NCBI GenBank assembly: GCA_964423475.1
Contig: CAYRFD010000002.1
Span: 1-46,820, forward strand
DNA: 46,820 bases
Origin: JAUPVN01 sp964423475
Lineage (GTDB): Bacteria; Patescibacteriota; Saccharimonadia; Saccharimonadales; CAIOMD01
Direction: 5' to 3'
The notes below the pieces were generated by a model. The model searched no databases and was not told where the DNA came from. It saw only the letters and a list, made by a program, of their open reading frames with translations. Of this stretch, positions 46,113 through 46,820 are shown piece by piece; position 1 is the first letter of the stretch; each line of letters starts with the position of its first letter. The position numbers were made by a program, and so were the translations under genes.

Positions 46113-46820
46113 CTACAGAATGTCCCACATATGATCAAAAAGCTCTTTTTGCAAGTTTGTTACGCCAGAATTATCTATTACAATGCCAGACAAGCAATTA
46201 GTATCATCTATAGAAATAAAAGCGGTTTTATTACCATAAATAAGCGTATAACAATTTGGGCCCTGCTGCCTGTTAGATTCTAACCATTTGCGCTCAGATA
46301 AATCGTGAACCTTACCACCAGAACCTACTGCAATAACATTAACCATAATTTTTTCTTCTATTCTGCGCCTGTTAAAACTAGCAAAATTATGGTACAAATA
46401 CCCCCTTACCCTTTTTGTAGAAATAACTCTATAAAATTTTGTATCTAGTGTTTTTGTAGTTGCAATAACATCTCTTAAAATTGCCGCGATACCATCGTTA
46501 TCTTGGTAAAATGTAGCAAACGGAATATCTTCATTTAAATCTTGTTTTTTAGGTAAAACGTTAGAAATATATTGCTGGGCAGAAATTTCTGCTAATTTGG
46601 CTTTTCTTTGGCGCTCTTTTAAGATTTCTATTACCATTGCTGGGTCGCTTGCAATGTAATAACTACGTTTACCGTTTTCTATGGTGCCCACTAAACCAAC
46701 TTGCACCAATTGCTTAATAGATTCGTATACACTGCCCCTGTTGATGCTTGTTATTTCTGCAATTTTACGCAAAGAGCTTTGCTGGTTTTGCAATAAAGCT
46801 TCGTAAACTCTTTTGTCACG
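46113..46820 (-). CDS. TrmB-like transcriptional regulator, N-terminus outside the window
   Basis: The frame is open to the window edge, so at least 235 residues are present and the true start lies beyond. A winged helix-turn-helix (LRKIAEITSINRGSVYESIKQLVQVGLV, then ENGKRSYYIASDP) is followed by a coiled-coil and an effector-like domain of about 150 residues (YRVISTKRVRGYL, ISIDDTNCLSGIVIDN, LQKELFDHMWDIL), as in TrmB regulators that sense sugars. It is cotranscribed with the decarboxylase gene and may control it. Confidence 0.8.
   Translation of the reverse strand, partial: RDKRVYEALLQNQQSSLRKIAEITSINRGSVYESIKQLVQVGLVGTIENGKRSYYIASDPAMVIEILKERQRKAKLAEISAQQYISNVLPKKQDLNEDIPFATFYQDNDGIAAILRDVIATTKTLDTKFYRVISTKRVRGYLYHNFASFNRRRIEEKIMVNVIAVGSGGKVHDLSERKWLESNRQQGPNCYTLIYGNKTAFISIDDTNCLSGIVIDNSGVTNLQKELFDHMWDIL

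Noticed and set aside
1..46820. CRISPR array, insertion sequence or prophage
   Set aside because: No regularly spaced direct repeats, transposase, terminal inverted repeats or phage genes were found. The only recombinase looks like housekeeping Xer.

Overview
The window reads as a chromosomal segment of a Candidate Phyla Radiation bacterium, most probably a member of Candidatus Saccharibacteria (TM7). The basis is an AT-rich genome, tightly packed genes with many 4 to 17 base overlaps, a reduced set of core genes, a complete single-locus type IV pilus apparatus, RNase J plus PNPase, and TGA used as an ordinary stop codon (which argues against the Absconditabacteria/Gracilibacteria code). The assignment rests on gene content and my reading of the proteins, not on a database search.

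Layout. 1-2.9 kb: the 3' end of tRNA-Asp, a membrane-anchored parvulin-type isomerase with a PH-domain membrane protein, a MazE/MazF-type toxin-antitoxin pair, then an odd tRNA-Arg(CCU) locus in which one intact tRNA is flanked by a truncated 5' copy and a truncated 3' copy with strings of hairpins between them. 2.9-5 kb: ndk, a PAP2 phosphatase and a XerC/XerD-like recombinase. 5-23.2 kb, all on the minus strand: a type IV pilus locus running pilM-pilN-pilO-small membrane protein-pilB-pilT-pilC, then the major pilin, the prepilin peptidase, three minor pilins, and two tandem paralogous three-gene cassettes. Each cassette encodes a PilX-like pilin, a membrane-anchored protein and a very large secreted protein. 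23.3-30 kb: ychF, tlyA, efp, a 23S-IVS-type four-helix-bundle gene, rpsR-ssb-rpsF and ftsK. 30-38.3 kb: rnj, a family-4-like uracil-DNA glycosylase, pnp, rpsO, truB and a degenerate DHH-family protein in the position usually held by nrnA. 38.3-46.8 kb: rpsT, holA, mutM, a DUF721-like gene, an alpha/beta hydrolase, a HAD phosphatase, three uncharacterised genes, a lysA-like decarboxylase and a TrmB-like regulator cut by the window edge.

How the parts work together. PilM/N/O with the small protein would form the inner-membrane alignment complex. PilB and PilT drive extension and retraction on the PilC platform, and PilD processes the pilins. The minor pilins and the two cassettes look like a duplicated tip or adhesin module, analogous to PilX/PilY1, which would suit a surface-attached epibiont that must bind a host cell. 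This last point is inference.

Two things stand out beyond the annotation. First, the paired pilus cassettes: near-identical prepilin N-termini, a shared cytoplasmic tag on otherwise different membrane proteins, and PRL C-termini on three proteins of the locus. Second, a recurrent promoter layout in which an extended -10 element (TGNTAnnAT) sits 6-9 bases before the ATG, predicting leaderless mRNAs for many first genes, while most operon-internal genes have Shine-Dalgarno sequences.
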